Below are positions 34,152-42,911 of a stretch of DNA of 64,000 bases, piece after piece. Position 1 is the stretch's first letter; each line of letters starts with the position of its first letter. This stretch comes from Candidatus Kaistella beijingensis (GTDB lineage: Bacteria; Bacteroidota; Bacteroidia; Flavobacteriales; Weeksellaceae). The stretch is taken from NCBI RefSeq assembly GCF_020084865.1, contig NZ_CP071953.1, forward strand, positions 2,108,001 to 2,172,000. The letters run 5' to 3'. Position numbers and translations under genes: made by a program. The notes under the pieces are model-generated. The model was not told the origin of the DNA and did not search any database. It worked only from the letters and a program-made list of their open reading frames with translations.

Positions 34152-36731
34152 ATGGCAAAAAAAGAAACCCCTTTAATGATGCAGTACAACGCCATCAAGG
34201 CGAAATATCCTGATGCGCTTTTGCTGTTTCGGGTGGGAGATTTCTACGAAACTTTTGGTTCGGATGCCATTAAAACCGCACAAATTTTAGGAATTGTACT
34301 CACCAAAAGAGCAAACGGTGAAGGACATATCGAATTGGCGGGGTTTCCGCATCATTCCATCGATTCTTACTTGCCGAAATTGGTGAGAGCCGGACTTCGT
34401 GTCGCCATTTGCGACCAACTGGAAGACCCGAAATCCGTGAAAGGTATCGTAAAACGTGGCGTGACTGAATTGGTGACACCCGGAGTTACGTTCAACGAAC
34501 AGGTTTTAACTTCTAAGAAAAATAATTTTCTGCTTTCCATTCATAAAGAGAAAGAGAAATTCGGAATGGCATTGGTGGATATTTCCACGGGAGAATTTTT
34601 GGTTTCTGAAGGAAATTTAGAGAAATTACTACACCTCGTTTCTACTTTTGATCCGAGCGAAATTATTTATCAAAGAACGACTGAACTTCCATCGCAGCTT
34701 AAAAATAAAAATTCTTTCAAGCTTGAAGATTGGGCGTTTCAATACAATTACGCTTACGAAAAATTGACCAATCATTTCAAAACCAATTCACTGAAAGGTT
34801 TCGGTGTGGAGGAAATGAAGTTGGGAATTATTTCGGCGGGAGCAATTTTTGCTTATTTGGTTGAAGATACGCATCACGCTCTATTACAGCATATTACAAA
34901 AATTCAATTGATTCCTCAGGACGATTATTTGATGATGGATCAATTCACTTTAAGAAATTTAGAAATCGTTTATCCAAGCAATCCGCAAGGAAAATCGTTG
35001 CTCGATATTATCGACAAAACTTCAACTCCAATGGGTGGAAGATTGTTGCGAAGAAGATTGATTCTCCCATTAAAATCTGTGGGTGAAATTAACAGAAGAT
35101 TGAGTTTGATTGAGTTTTTCAACAAAGAAGATTCGCTGAAATATGAGATTTTACAATTATTAAGATCCATTTCCGACCTCGACCGTTTGATGGGGAAATT
35201 AGCTTCGGAAAAAATCTCACCTAAAGAGCTCGGTTATCTACGTCAAAGTTTGATGAACATTCACAAAATTAAAAGTTTGCTTCATCAGTTTGATGAGGTT
35301 TTGGCTTGGCTTCAACCTTTGAATAATTTGGAGGAACTCATCAAATATTTAGAAAATTATTTGAATGATGAACTACCCGTGAATATTTCCAAAGGAAACG
35401 TTATCAAAAACGGAATCTCCGATGAACTCGACCGACTGAGAAACCTTCAAAGCAAAGGCAAAAATTTCCTCGATGAAATGTGTGAAAGGGAAATCGAACG
35501 TACAGGAATTTCGAGTTTGAAAATTAATTTCAATAACGTTTTTGGCTATTTTATTGAAGTGCGAAACACGCATAAAGACAAAGTTCCCGCCGATTGGATT
35601 CGTAAGCAAACCTTGGTCAATGCCGAAAGATACATCACCGAAGAACTGAAAGAATACGAGGAACAAATTCTCGGTGCAGAAGAAAAAATCTCCAAAATCG
35701 AACACGAGCTGTACCGAAAAGTTTGCGAAAATGTGATGATTTACATCGACCAAATTCAGGAGAATTCTAAAATTATCGCAGAACTCGATTGCGGTGTCGG
35801 ATTGTCGGAACTTGCTGTTTCTGAAAGTTATACGCGACCCATTCTAAACGATACTTTTGAGATAAGTCTAAAAGAAGCGCGGCATCCGATTATTGAAAAC
35901 GCACTTCCTCTCGGTGAAAAATATATTCCGAATGATTTATTTTTGGATAAAGATTCTCAGCAAATCATTATGGTTACAGGTCCGAATATGGCGGGAAAAT
36001 CAGCCATTCTTCGGCAAACCGCCATTATTTGTCTGATGGCGCAAATCGGAAGTTTCGTTCCCGCAAAACATGCTGAAATTGGTATTCTTGATAAAATTTT
36101 TACAAGAGTTGGAGCAACCGACAATATTTCCGCGGGCGAGTCCACTTTCATGGTGGAAATGAACGAAGCGGCCAATATCCTCAACAATATTTCTGAAAGA
36201 AGTTTGATTCTTTTGGACGAAATTGGTCGTGGAACGTCCACTTACGACGGTGTTTCCATCGCGTGGGCGATTGCGGAATATCTTCACCAACATCCGACAC
36301 AAGCCAAAACTTTATTTGCAACGCATTATCACGAACTCAATGAAATGACCGTAAATTTTGAACGAATCAAAAATTTCCATGTTTCCATTCAGGAAAATAA
36401 AGGAAATATTATTTTCATGAGAAAGCTCGTACAGGGCGGAAGTGAACACAGTTTCGGAATCCACGTCGCAAAATTGGCGGGAATGCCTTCAAAAGTGGTG
36501 AATCGTGCGAATGAAGTTTTAAAGACTTTAGAAAAAAGCCGTTCACAAAGCGGCTCCAAAGAAAAAACAAAGGCGATTACGGAAGAAAATTTGCAACTTT
36601 CTTTCTTTCAACTAGACGATCCTGTTCTAGAAAATATCCGTGAAGAATTGACGAAAATCGACATCAATACTTTGACTCCGATTGAAGCGTTGATGAAACT
36701 GAATTCGATTAAGAAGTTGATTGGAAGGTAG
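34152..36731 (+). CDS. mutS: DNA mismatch repair protein MutS
   Basis: Recognises mismatches and small loops and starts methyl-independent or MutL-directed repair. The 859-residue protein is full length. The mismatch-contacting Phe-x-Glu is F31-Y-E33 in RVGDFYETF. The connector, lever and clamp regions follow. The ATPase domain has Walker A TGPNMAGKS, the GESTFMVEM signature and Walker B LILLDEIGRGTSTYDG, then the conserved TLFATHYHEL. The C-terminal tail is typical. It starts 24 bp after a strong terminator, leaving little space for a promoter. Confidence 0.97.
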   Translation: MAKKETPLMMQYNAIKAKYPDALLLFRVGDFYETFGSDAIKTAQILGIVLTKRANGEGHIELAGFPHHSIDSYLPKLVRAGLRVAICDQLEDPKSVKGIVKRGVTELVTPGVTFNEQVLTSKKNNFLLSIHKEKEKFGMALVDISTGEFLVSEGNLEKLLHLVSTFDPSEIIYQRTTELPSQLKNKNSFKLEDWAFQYNYAYEKLTNHFKTNSLKGFGVEEMKLGIISAGAIFAYLVEDTHHALLQHITKIQLIPQDDYLMMDQFTLRNLEIVYPSNPQGKSLLDIIDKTSTPMGGRLLRRRLILPLKSVGEINRRLSLIEFFNKEDSLKYEILQLLRSISDLDRLMGKLASEKISPKELGYLRQSLMNIHKIKSLLHQFDEVLAWLQPLNNLEELIKYLENYLNDELPVNISKGNVIKNGISDELDRLRNLQSKGKNFLDEMCEREIERTGISSLKINFNNVFGYFIEVRNTHKDKVPADWIRKQTLVNAERYITEELKEYEEQILGAEEKISKIEHELYRKVCENVMIYIDQIQENSKIIAELDCGVGLSELAVSESYTRPILNDTFEISLKEARHPIIENALPLGEKYIPNDLFLDKDSQQIIMVTGPNMAGKSAILRQTAIICLMAQIGSFVPAKHAEIGILDKIFTRVGATDNISAGESTFMVEMNEAANILNNISERSLILLDEIGRGTSTYDGVSIAWAIAEYLHQHPTQAKTLFATHYHELNEMTVNFERIKNFHVSIQENKGNIIFMRKLVQGGSEHSFGIHVAKLAGMPSKVVNRANEVLKTLEKSRSQSGSKEKTKAITEENLQLSFFQLDDPVLENIREELTKIDINTLTPIEALMKLNSIKKLIGR

Positions 36732-36738
36732 ATTTCAG

Positions 36739-37197
36739 CTAGTATTTTCCCGTTTTCAGAATTCCTTCAAAATAATTCACCAATAAAACTCTTTCCGCTT
36801 TTGTCAAATTCGCTTCCGGATGTTGCGGAAGATAAGCCGTCATCGGCATGGAATAATCTTTTACCGATTTTGCCGCGTTTTCCAACATATTTTTCTTTAA
36901 ATCCTGATTAAAATTTCCCCATTCCGAAAAATTAAAATGTTCTCTTCCTTCATTGATATGATGTTTAATCGACCATGAAATTGGCGCGACATAAGCGTAA
37001 TTTGGGTAAACCGTTTCGTTGGAATGACAGTCGTAACATGCTTTTTTCAAAATTTGCTGCACATTTTTTGGCGTCTGAAAAACATGTACAAAATTCACTT
37101 TATGGTCAACCGGTTTATTGGTTCGGTCAACAGGAATGAACTGAATTAAGGCAATGACAATCAGAAACCAATAAACGATATTCAAAAATGTTTTCAT
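36739..37197 (-). CDS. Membrane-anchored haem-binding domain protein
   Basis: A 152-residue protein of the Haem_bd family (PF14376). One N-terminal membrane helix (residues 5-22) anchors it; the periplasmic part carries a single c-type haem motif CYDCH at 54-58, followed by NETVYPNYAYVAPISWSI and a conserved GREHFNFSEW. Such proteins are probable periplasmic electron carriers or haem sensors in Bacteroidota; the role is not established. Its start overlaps the stop of the Ig-like lipoprotein gene by four bases (ATGA). Confidence 0.85.
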   Translation of the reverse strand: MKTFLNIVYWFLIVIALIQFIPVDRTNKPVDHKVNFVHVFQTPKNVQQILKKACYDCHSNETVYPNYAYVAPISWSIKHHINEGREHFNFSEWGNFNQDLKKNMLENAAKSVKDYSMPMTAYLPQHPEANLTKAERVLLVNYFEGILKTGKY

Positions 37198-38879
37198 TCG
37201 GATTTTTTAGGTTCGGAAGTTTTTACATCAGAAATCTTTGTGGGCTCTGTTGAAGAAGGTATTGGCGTTTTTGCTGCGAGATTCCAGGTTTCCCGAATTT
37301 CCCACAACGGACGGATATCGATTTTCTTGTCCAAAATGTAGACATCTTCCGCAAACTCGCCATTGGCAAAATCTGCAGTGTCCCAAATTCCGTTCTCGTT
37401 ATTATCGACTAAAATTCGCAACAGATATTTTCCCGGTTTCAGAGAATTCAAAGTGATTTGGCTTTCTTTTCCATATTTTGAATAAATCACATCGCCACTT
37501 TCGTTCAACATTTGAAGCCAAAAAATGTGAGTGGGTGGATTTTCAATTGTAATGGTAAGGCTCCCGTAATTTTCTGTTTTATCTCCCTCAAAATCAAAAC
37601 GATATGATTTTTGAATCGATTCATAAAAAGAAGAAACGGTTTCTTTAGGAACAGTCAAAGAATATTTTTTTCCTTCCTTAAAAGCTGATTTTACCTGAAT
37701 TTCATAAGGATTGCTTTCAGAAATTTTTGCGGTGAAATCCTGTTTGATGCTGTCTGAAACTAAAGTCCATTTTTCAGGTTGAATCTTATCGATGAAATAG
37801 TTTGACGTAATCGCGAAACCTTGATTTGGCGGCAGTAAACTTCCTTTTGAGTTGGAAACCGTCATCTCGTTTTTCGTGTTGTAACGATAAAAAATCGAAA
37901 CCGTATCTTTTTTTGCACCGTTGTCATAACTGAATTTGAGGTTTTCACTTTGTGCAATTCCGATGTTCTGTTTTTTTGCATCAAACCAAATATTCACGGA
38001 ATCTGATTTTGCAGTGTGAGTGACTTTGTAATCCTGCAATTTCTCGGTCAGGGAAAGTACTTTTACCATTTCGGGATTTCCTTCAAAAGTCATCAGAATT
38101 CCACCCGGATTTTCCTTCATTTCTACATATTTCAATGTTTTCTTCGAAGGATAAAGATTGATTTTTAACCCCGAAATACTTTGGTCAAGCATGATTTCAT
38201 CTTTCAAAAATCCCACATTTTCTTTTCCTGCATCGAAAACGGAATTGGCATTGGTGTCTTCAAAAGCGAGGATTCTGTATTTTCCGGGCGACAAATAATT
38301 CAGTTCAAAATATCCGTCTGGATCGGCTTTGGTGATGTAGTAAGGTTTTTGGCGGTAATTCATCGTGTCTTTTACCTGATAAAGTCCGACTACCAAATTT
38401 TTTTCCTCGGTTTTGGTTTCTTTATTCGCAATCAAAGATTTTACTTCTCCGCTGATGTACAAATCGTCAATTTTATCTCCTGTGGAAAAAGCGAAATTGT
38501 AATATTTAAGGGCGTTTCCTTCGTTATTATCCACAATCGCATTTCCAAAATTAAAACTGTATGTTGTGTTGGCTTGAAGCGTATCATCCCATTTAATCAA
38601 CAAATATTTATTGGCCATTCCCGAGGGAAGAATTTTCTTCATTTTTTTGATGGGCGGCGAAATAATGAGGTTTTTATTGATTTCTTTCAACGTAATATAT
38701 TCATCAAAATCAATGCGAAGTTCGCCAATATTTCGGGGAACATTCACTCTTGACGTGTCGATATTGCTTCCCACAACTTGCGGTGCAATCGTATCTTTAT
38801 CACCACCAACAGGCGAACCAACTCTTGCGCAGGAAAACAAAATGAGGTTGAGAATAAAAAGAAAAACAATTTTCTTCAT
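37194..38879 (-). CDS. Ig-like domain lipoprotein (Big_5 type)
   Basis: A 561-residue lipoprotein, lipidation cysteine at 17 (LFSCARVGSP). The next 100 residues form an Ig-like Big_5 domain: GGDKDTIAPQVVGSNIDT, then IDFDEYITLKEINKNLIISP and ANTTYSFNFGNAIVDNNEGN. Further beta-sandwich regions follow, with PDGYFELNYLSPGKYRILAF in the middle and LNSLKPGKYLLRILVDNNEN near the end, both like carboxypeptidase-regulatory or SdrD-B folds. The C-terminal tail is Pro/Ser/Lys rich. A surface or periplasmic structural role is likely; function unknown. It is translationally coupled to the haem-binding gene. Confidence 0.83.
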   Translation of the reverse strand: MKKIVFLFILNLILFSCARVGSPVGGDKDTIAPQVVGSNIDTSRVNVPRNIGELRIDFDEYITLKEINKNLIISPPIKKMKKILPSGMANKYLLIKWDDTLQANTTYSFNFGNAIVDNNEGNALKYYNFAFSTGDKIDDLYISGEVKSLIANKETKTEEKNLVVGLYQVKDTMNYRQKPYYITKADPDGYFELNYLSPGKYRILAFEDTNANSVFDAGKENVGFLKDEIMLDQSISGLKINLYPSKKTLKYVEMKENPGGILMTFEGNPEMVKVLSLTEKLQDYKVTHTAKSDSVNIWFDAKKQNIGIAQSENLKFSYDNGAKKDTVSIFYRYNTKNEMTVSNSKGSLLPPNQGFAITSNYFIDKIQPEKWTLVSDSIKQDFTAKISESNPYEIQVKSAFKEGKKYSLTVPKETVSSFYESIQKSYRFDFEGDKTENYGSLTITIENPPTHIFWLQMLNESGDVIYSKYGKESQITLNSLKPGKYLLRILVDNNENGIWDTADFANGEFAEDVYILDKKIDIRPLWEIRETWNLAAKTPIPSSTEPTKISDVKTSEPKKSE

Positions 38880-38906
38880 TGAAAAATTTTGAACAAAAGT
38901 AAGAAA

Positions 38907-40178
38907 TTATTCGCTGTAAGAATCCACGGAATCTTTTCCTGTGGAAGTTTTCAAGCTATCGGTTTGATTCATTTCCTTATTGAATTTTTCTGTTTCGTAA
39001 GGGAAATTTTCAAAAAGCCCCGAAAGCGCCAAAGCCGAATAAATCCTACGCGAATATTTATTTCCAATGGCGATAATCGTGACATTGGATTTCAGCAAAT
39101 GTCCGAAAACAGAATTCGTTCCGTGCCACCATCCGTTATGATAGGTGAGTTTTTCGTTATTGTCGAAAATTTTCATCCTAAAACCAAGACCGTAATTATT
39201 GATTCCCGGTTTTTCGTTGCTGTACGGTTCGAAAATCTTTTGATACAAGTCATGCTGCAGAAAATTTTTGGCGAACATGGCTTTGGAAAAATTCAGCAAA
39301 TCTCTTGGCGTTGTGTAAACATTTTTGTCGCCATAAATCTCGTCTAATCGGTCATAAGGATAAAGTTTCGGGCCGCGCTGATAAAAAGATTTTGCGGCAG
39401 TTGCAGTATCTTTTACCTGAAAAATGTAGGTGTTTTTCATTTTTAAAGGGCGGAAAACAATTTGCTGCATCGCTTCTGGAAAAGGAATTTTTGAAATTTT
39501 CTCGATGATTAATGCTAAAAGCGCATAATTCGTGTTGCAGTACATGAAACCCGTGTCGGTATCCCGCGAAAGATCAGGTTTATAGCGAATCAACATATTT
39601 AAAATATCCTGATTGGTAAGGAATTTTTTGGAAAGTTCTGCTGGTTGCGGCTGAATTTTCTCGATAAAATATTCGTATTTAGGCAGTCCGCTTCTTTGAC
39701 TTAACAGCGTGAAAATCGTCACTTTCGGATAGGGAAAATTTGGAAAAAACTTGGTAACGGGATCGTCGAGTTTCGCCAAACCGCCTTCAACCAATTTCAG
39801 CATCGCCATTGCAGTAAGTGTTTTAGAAACCGACGCCACATGAAGCGGAACATCTTCTGTAATGGGTTCCTGATTATTGTCCTGTGCAAATCCGCGATAA
39901 CCTTCATAGAGAATTTTGTCGCCTTTTGCCACTAAAAATCCGCCCCACAAATCACCTTTTTCCCAAACATTTTCGTAATAGTTTTTGATAACCGAAACAA
40001 TGGAGTCTTTATTTTCTAAACGGTTGTCTTTTCGCTGGAAAATATCGTCCAAATCGATGTTGCCATAATTGGGTAAATCGGTTTTTATGTTTTCGGGATT
40101 GTTTGGGTTGTCTTTTTTACACGATAAAACTGCAAAACTTAAAAAAAGTAGAATGAGAATGTTTTGGATAAACTTCAT
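38907..40178 (-). CDS. Serine hydrolase, class C beta-lactamase family lipoprotein
   Basis: A 423-residue lipoprotein (cysteine 20, AVLSCKKD) of the beta-lactamase/D-Ala-D-Ala carboxypeptidase family (PF00144). The nucleophile motif is S116-V-S-K119, the second motif Tyr-x-Asn is in FMYCNTNYALLA, and the third triad is HNG in YHNGWWHGTN. The family includes peptidases, esterases and beta-lactamases; the motif HNG in place of KTG is common in the esterase-like group. It is probably on the periplasmic face of a membrane. Resistance to beta-lactams should not be assumed. Confidence 0.87.
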   Translation of the reverse strand: MKFIQNILILLFLSFAVLSCKKDNPNNPENIKTDLPNYGNIDLDDIFQRKDNRLENKDSIVSVIKNYYENVWEKGDLWGGFLVAKGDKILYEGYRGFAQDNNQEPITEDVPLHVASVSKTLTAMAMLKLVEGGLAKLDDPVTKFFPNFPYPKVTIFTLLSQRSGLPKYEYFIEKIQPQPAELSKKFLTNQDILNMLIRYKPDLSRDTDTGFMYCNTNYALLALIIEKISKIPFPEAMQQIVFRPLKMKNTYIFQVKDTATAAKSFYQRGPKLYPYDRLDEIYGDKNVYTTPRDLLNFSKAMFAKNFLQHDLYQKIFEPYSNEKPGINNYGLGFRMKIFDNNEKLTYHNGWWHGTNSVFGHLLKSNVTIIAIGNKYSRRIYSALALSGLFENFPYETEKFNKEMNQTDSLKTSTGKDSVDSYSE

Positions 40179-40258
40179 CTGAAAATTTTGGAATCAAAAA
40201 TCCCCGCAAGTTAATGGTTTTTCAGAAAGTTTTTTAGAACTGAAATCATAAAGATTTG

Positions 40259-41215
40259 TTAAGAAATCGAAAATTCCATCAAAATCTTGTCCACAATTAC
40301 CTGCGCCAATTTTTCTTTGCTTTGAATCGTCCAACCTGCGATATGTGGAGTTACAATGACTTTTTCCGAACTGAGGAGAAATTTTAAATCTTCGTTTTCA
40401 CTTGCACTGAGCGAAGTGGAAGTGTCTAAATTTTCAAAAGAAGATTTCTCGTATTCCAAAACGTCGAGTGCGGCTCCTTTTATTTTTCCTGATTGAATGG
40501 CTTCAACTAAATCTTTGGTTTTTACGTTTTTTCCTCTTGCCGTATTGACAAAATAAAAATCCTTTTTCATTTCTGAAATGAATTTTTCATCAATTATATA
40601 ATGGGTTTCAGGTGTAATTGGAAGGTGAAGACTCAAAATATCGGCTTCATTTTTAATTGTTTCCAAAGAAACTTGAGTTCCGTATTCATCAGAAAGATTG
40701 GGTAGAATATCATGAAAAATCACCTTCACTCCAAAACCTGAAAGTCTTTTTGCAACCGCTTTTCCCATGTTTCCGTAACCGATGATGCCAAAAGTTTTGC
40801 CAAGAAGCTCGTCGCCGCGGTTTTCCTCGCGTTTCCAAATTCCGTTTTTCACTTCATTGGAAGCGATGAACAATCGGTTCGTTAAAATTAAAAGCATTCC
40901 TACAACATGTTCCGCGACAGAATCTCTGTTTCCTTCAGGAGAACTGATGAGTTTTATGCCTAAACTTTTCGCAAATTCCACGTCGATGTTTTCCATTCCT
41001 GCACCAACTCTTGCGATGAATTTCAGATTTTTTGCATGCTCCAGAAAATTTTTGTCAACAGGAATTCTGCTTCTGATTATGATTCCGTCATAATTTGAAA
41101 TCTTCTTTAAAACCTCATCATAAGAAGATGTGAAATCTTCCTCAAACACAAATCCTTTCGCAGAAAGCTGTTCTGTGATTAAGGGATGGTTTTTATCTAA
41201 AAGCAGGATTTTCAT
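40259..41215 (-). CDS. D-isomer-specific 2-hydroxyacid dehydrogenase
   Basis: A 318-residue NAD-dependent oxidoreductase related to 3-phosphoglycerate dehydrogenase (SerA). The cofactor site is IGYGNMGKAVAKRLSGFG. The catalytic Arg is in FVNTARGKNVK, the Glu in the following helix region, and the His in VIVTPHIAGWT. It lacks the ACT domain of long SerA proteins. It could make 3-phosphohydroxypyruvate or act on another 2-hydroxyacid. A heptamer repeat array fills the gap to the upstream thioesterase gene. Confidence 0.87.
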   Translation of the reverse strand: MKILLLDKNHPLITEQLSAKGFVFEEDFTSSYDEVLKKISNYDGIIIRSRIPVDKNFLEHAKNLKFIARVGAGMENIDVEFAKSLGIKLISSPEGNRDSVAEHVVGMLLILTNRLFIASNEVKNGIWKREENRGDELLGKTFGIIGYGNMGKAVAKRLSGFGVKVIFHDILPNLSDEYGTQVSLETIKNEADILSLHLPITPETHYIIDEKFISEMKKDFYFVNTARGKNVKTKDLVEAIQSGKIKGAALDVLEYEKSSFENLDTSTSLSASENEDLKFLLSSEKVIVTPHIAGWTIQSKEKLAQVIVDKILMEFSIS

Positions 41216-41218
41216 TTG

Positions 41219-41284
41219 ATACGAGTTGTGTGATGCGAGTTGCGAGATGCGTGTTTAACTCGAAACCCGAATCTCGTATCTCGA
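41219..41284. repeat. Inverted pair of 7-bp arrays
   Basis: Five heptamers (ATACGAG, ATGCGAG, TTGCGAG and variants) at 41219-41253 are followed after TTT by four heptamers of the opposite sense (AACTCGA, AACCCGA, ATCTCGT, ATCTCGA) at 41257-41284. The arms can pair. They fill the gap between the thioesterase stop at 41287 and the dehydrogenase ATG at 41215. Confidence 0.7.
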
Positions 41285-41286
41285 AT

Positions 41287-41802
41287 CTATTGTTGAAAAA
41301 GTTTTTTCAGTTCCACAGAATCTGCTGCTTTCATTCTTCCAGATAGGATTAGGGAAAGCTCTTTTCTCCTTAAAGCTGCTGCAAATCTTTCTTTTTCCAA
41401 ATCTGTTTCAGGTTCCATTTGCGGAATTGGGATTGGTCTGTTGAATTCATCTACCGCAACGAAAGTATAAATTCCTTCGTTGGTGTGAATTTTTTTCTGA
41501 TTGATCGGGTCATCCAACCAAACATCCACATAAATTTCCATTGAAGTTGAAAATGCACGTGAAACTTTGGATTCCAAAACCACGATTCCACCTTCTGGAA
41601 TAGGGTAATTGAAGGAAACGTGATTTACAGAAGCGGTTACTACGCGTCTTTCACAATGTCTCGCCGCCGAAATTGACGCGCAACGGTCCATTTTCGCCAA
41701 GAGTTCGCCGCCGAAAAGGTTTCTTAACGAATTGGTTTCGTTCGGAAGAACGATATTGGTCATCACGGTTAACGATTCTGACGCTTTTTTGATTTTTTCC
41801 AT
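41287..41802 (-). CDS. Acyl-CoA thioesterase (hotdog fold)
   Basis: A 171-residue hotdog-fold enzyme that hydrolyses acyl-CoA to fatty acid and CoA. It has the family pattern NSLRNLFGGELLAKMDRCAS with the catalytic Asp/Glu region, then VVTASVNHVSFNYPI and VLESKVSRAFSTSMEIYVDVW. Length and motifs fit the YciA/BACH branch. Its first 34 bases overlap the 3' end of the HU-domain gene in another frame, so it depends on that gene's transcript. Confidence 0.9.
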   Translation of the reverse strand: MEKIKKASESLTVMTNIVLPNETNSLRNLFGGELLAKMDRCASISAARHCERRVVTASVNHVSFNYPIPEGGIVVLESKVSRAFSTSMEIYVDVWLDDPINQKKIHTNEGIYTFVAVDEFNRPIPIPQMEPETDLEKERFAAALRRKELSLILSGRMKAADSVELKKLFQQ

Positions 41803-42542
41803 TTAGATTTTGAATAATTTTTGGAGCTCCATTTTTTTGCCGAAGTTTTCGGAGTAATTGCAACGCCTTCTATGGAATCTGTTCGAATGGAATCTTCCTT
41901 TATGTTGGTGGAATCCACTTTCAAACTGTCTTTCACCACTTTCTGAAATGGTTTTTCGTCAGGAAGTTTATTATTGAAAGATTTCTTTCCGAAAATATAT
42001 TCAGGTTGTGTTATACCAAAATAAGTAATGGCTCCAATTCCAAGGATGATCGGCAAAACCCACCAAATTGAGTTATTGAATTGATAAGAATTTTCTTTAG
42101 ATTTTTGCTTTGAATAAATTCTTGGTTTTTTGATTTCAGAAATATTAATCTGTTCCAACCCATAAAAATCGGGTGAAAGGTTTTCCGTCCTTAATCCTGA
42201 AAAATGAACCTTGCTGTCATCCAAAGAAAATGTTCCAAGGTTTTCTACAATGAGTTCTTTCTCTTTATCCAAAGTTCCGTTCCAATAATTGACTAACTTT
42301 CTAACTTCAATTTCGGCATCGATTAAAGGAATGTTTTTTTCTTTGGAGATGAAATTTGCTAATCTTATGGCATTTCCCTTAAAATCAGCGTTAAAAGCGA
42401 TTTCGTTTCCGGGCGGTAAAATGTTTTTTGTGTCTTGATCAACAACTGCATTCGTATTTTTCAGGTAAAATGTCCCAAATCCCGAAACGGAAGTTGGTCC
42501 GTTTTTTTGCAAAGAATCGAGAATGACAGAAGAAAAATTCAT
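41769..42542 (-). CDS. HU-like domain membrane protein
   Basis: A 257-residue protein with two HU/CCDC81-like modules at the N-terminus: SVILDSLQKNGPTSVSGFGT, then NAIRLANFISKEKNIPLIDA and LIVENLGTFSLDDSKVHFSG. One membrane helix lies around 175-192 (IWWVLPIILGIGAITYFGI). The rest is periplasmic and ends in a very basic tail (KWSSKNYSKSKWKKSKKR). In many Bacteroidota the same HU-like N-terminus is joined to a SPOR domain; here no SPOR domain is visible. A role linking nucleoid or peptidoglycan to the membrane is only a suggestion. Confidence 0.7.
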   Translation of the reverse strand: MNFSSVILDSLQKNGPTSVSGFGTFYLKNTNAVVDQDTKNILPPGNEIAFNADFKGNAIRLANFISKEKNIPLIDAEIEVRKLVNYWNGTLDKEKELIVENLGTFSLDDSKVHFSGLRTENLSPDFYGLEQINISEIKKPRIYSKQKSKENSYQFNNSIWWVLPIILGIGAITYFGITQPEYIFGKKSFNNKLPDEKPFQKVVKDSLKVDSTNIKEDSIRTDSIEGVAITPKTSAKKWSSKNYSKSKWKKSKKRQNR

Positions 42543-42586
42543 ATTGTGGCAAATTTATGTTTTTTGACCGACTTAATCAAAATAAA

Positions 42587-42608
42587 AAAGACCGCTAAAA
42601 GCAGTCTT
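42587..42608 (-). terminator. Terminator left behind by a lost gene
   Basis: AAGACCGC and GCAGTCTT form an 8-bp stem with one G-U pair. On the minus strand a T-run follows. It lies just beyond the stop codon of the sorting-domain remnant at 42630. Confidence 0.65.
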
Positions 42609-42629
42609 CCCTAAATTTCTGAATGCAAA

Positions 42630-42815
42630 TTATTTTGCAAATTTCACCACTTCATTTTCAGAACCGTTTGTGATTTTTACGACGTACAGACCATTTTTAC
42701 AAAGTTTAAATCAATGGCGCTTCCGTCTGCTTTTGTGTTCAGTGTTTTTATTAATTTTCCGCTCATTTCGTATAGTGAAAGAGAGGTGTTTCCTTTTGCT
42801 GAAGTGTAAAAACAA
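42630..42815 (-). pseudogene. Remnant of a type IX secretion C-terminal sorting domain
   Basis: On the minus strand the end reads LCKNGLYVVKITNGSENEVV-KFAK and stops at 42630-42632. This is the classic C-terminal beta strand set of T9SS type A sorting domains. The preceding strand region SLSLYEMSGKLIKTLNTKAD-GSAIDLN is in a different frame; a one-base shift lies near 42700-42712. Upstream of about 42815 the similarity ends and stop codons appear. The remainder of the secreted protein is gone. The 42816-42911 stretch holds nothing else that I can identify. Confidence 0.75.
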
Positions 42816-42911
42816 TGTTTTTTAATTTTTGAGTTTGCAAAATTACATTATAAAAAAGGTTTACCGAAATTTGTTTTCAATAAACCAATAAAAATCGTTA
42901 TGTTTTGAATA

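Noticed and set aside
35373..35753. 126-codon minus-strand frame in mutS
   Set aside because: Antisense shadow of a conserved housekeeping gene.
38181..38753. 190-codon open frame on the plus strand
   Set aside because: It is fully antisense to the Ig-like lipoprotein gene, rich in Phe/Ile without domain pattern, and has no promoter or family resemblance.
39224..39240. tRNA-like T-loop string (GGTTCGAAAAT)
   Set aside because: It lies in the coding sequence of the serine hydrolase and no acceptor stem or anticodon arm can be built around it. No tRNA or rRNA gene was found anywhere in the window.
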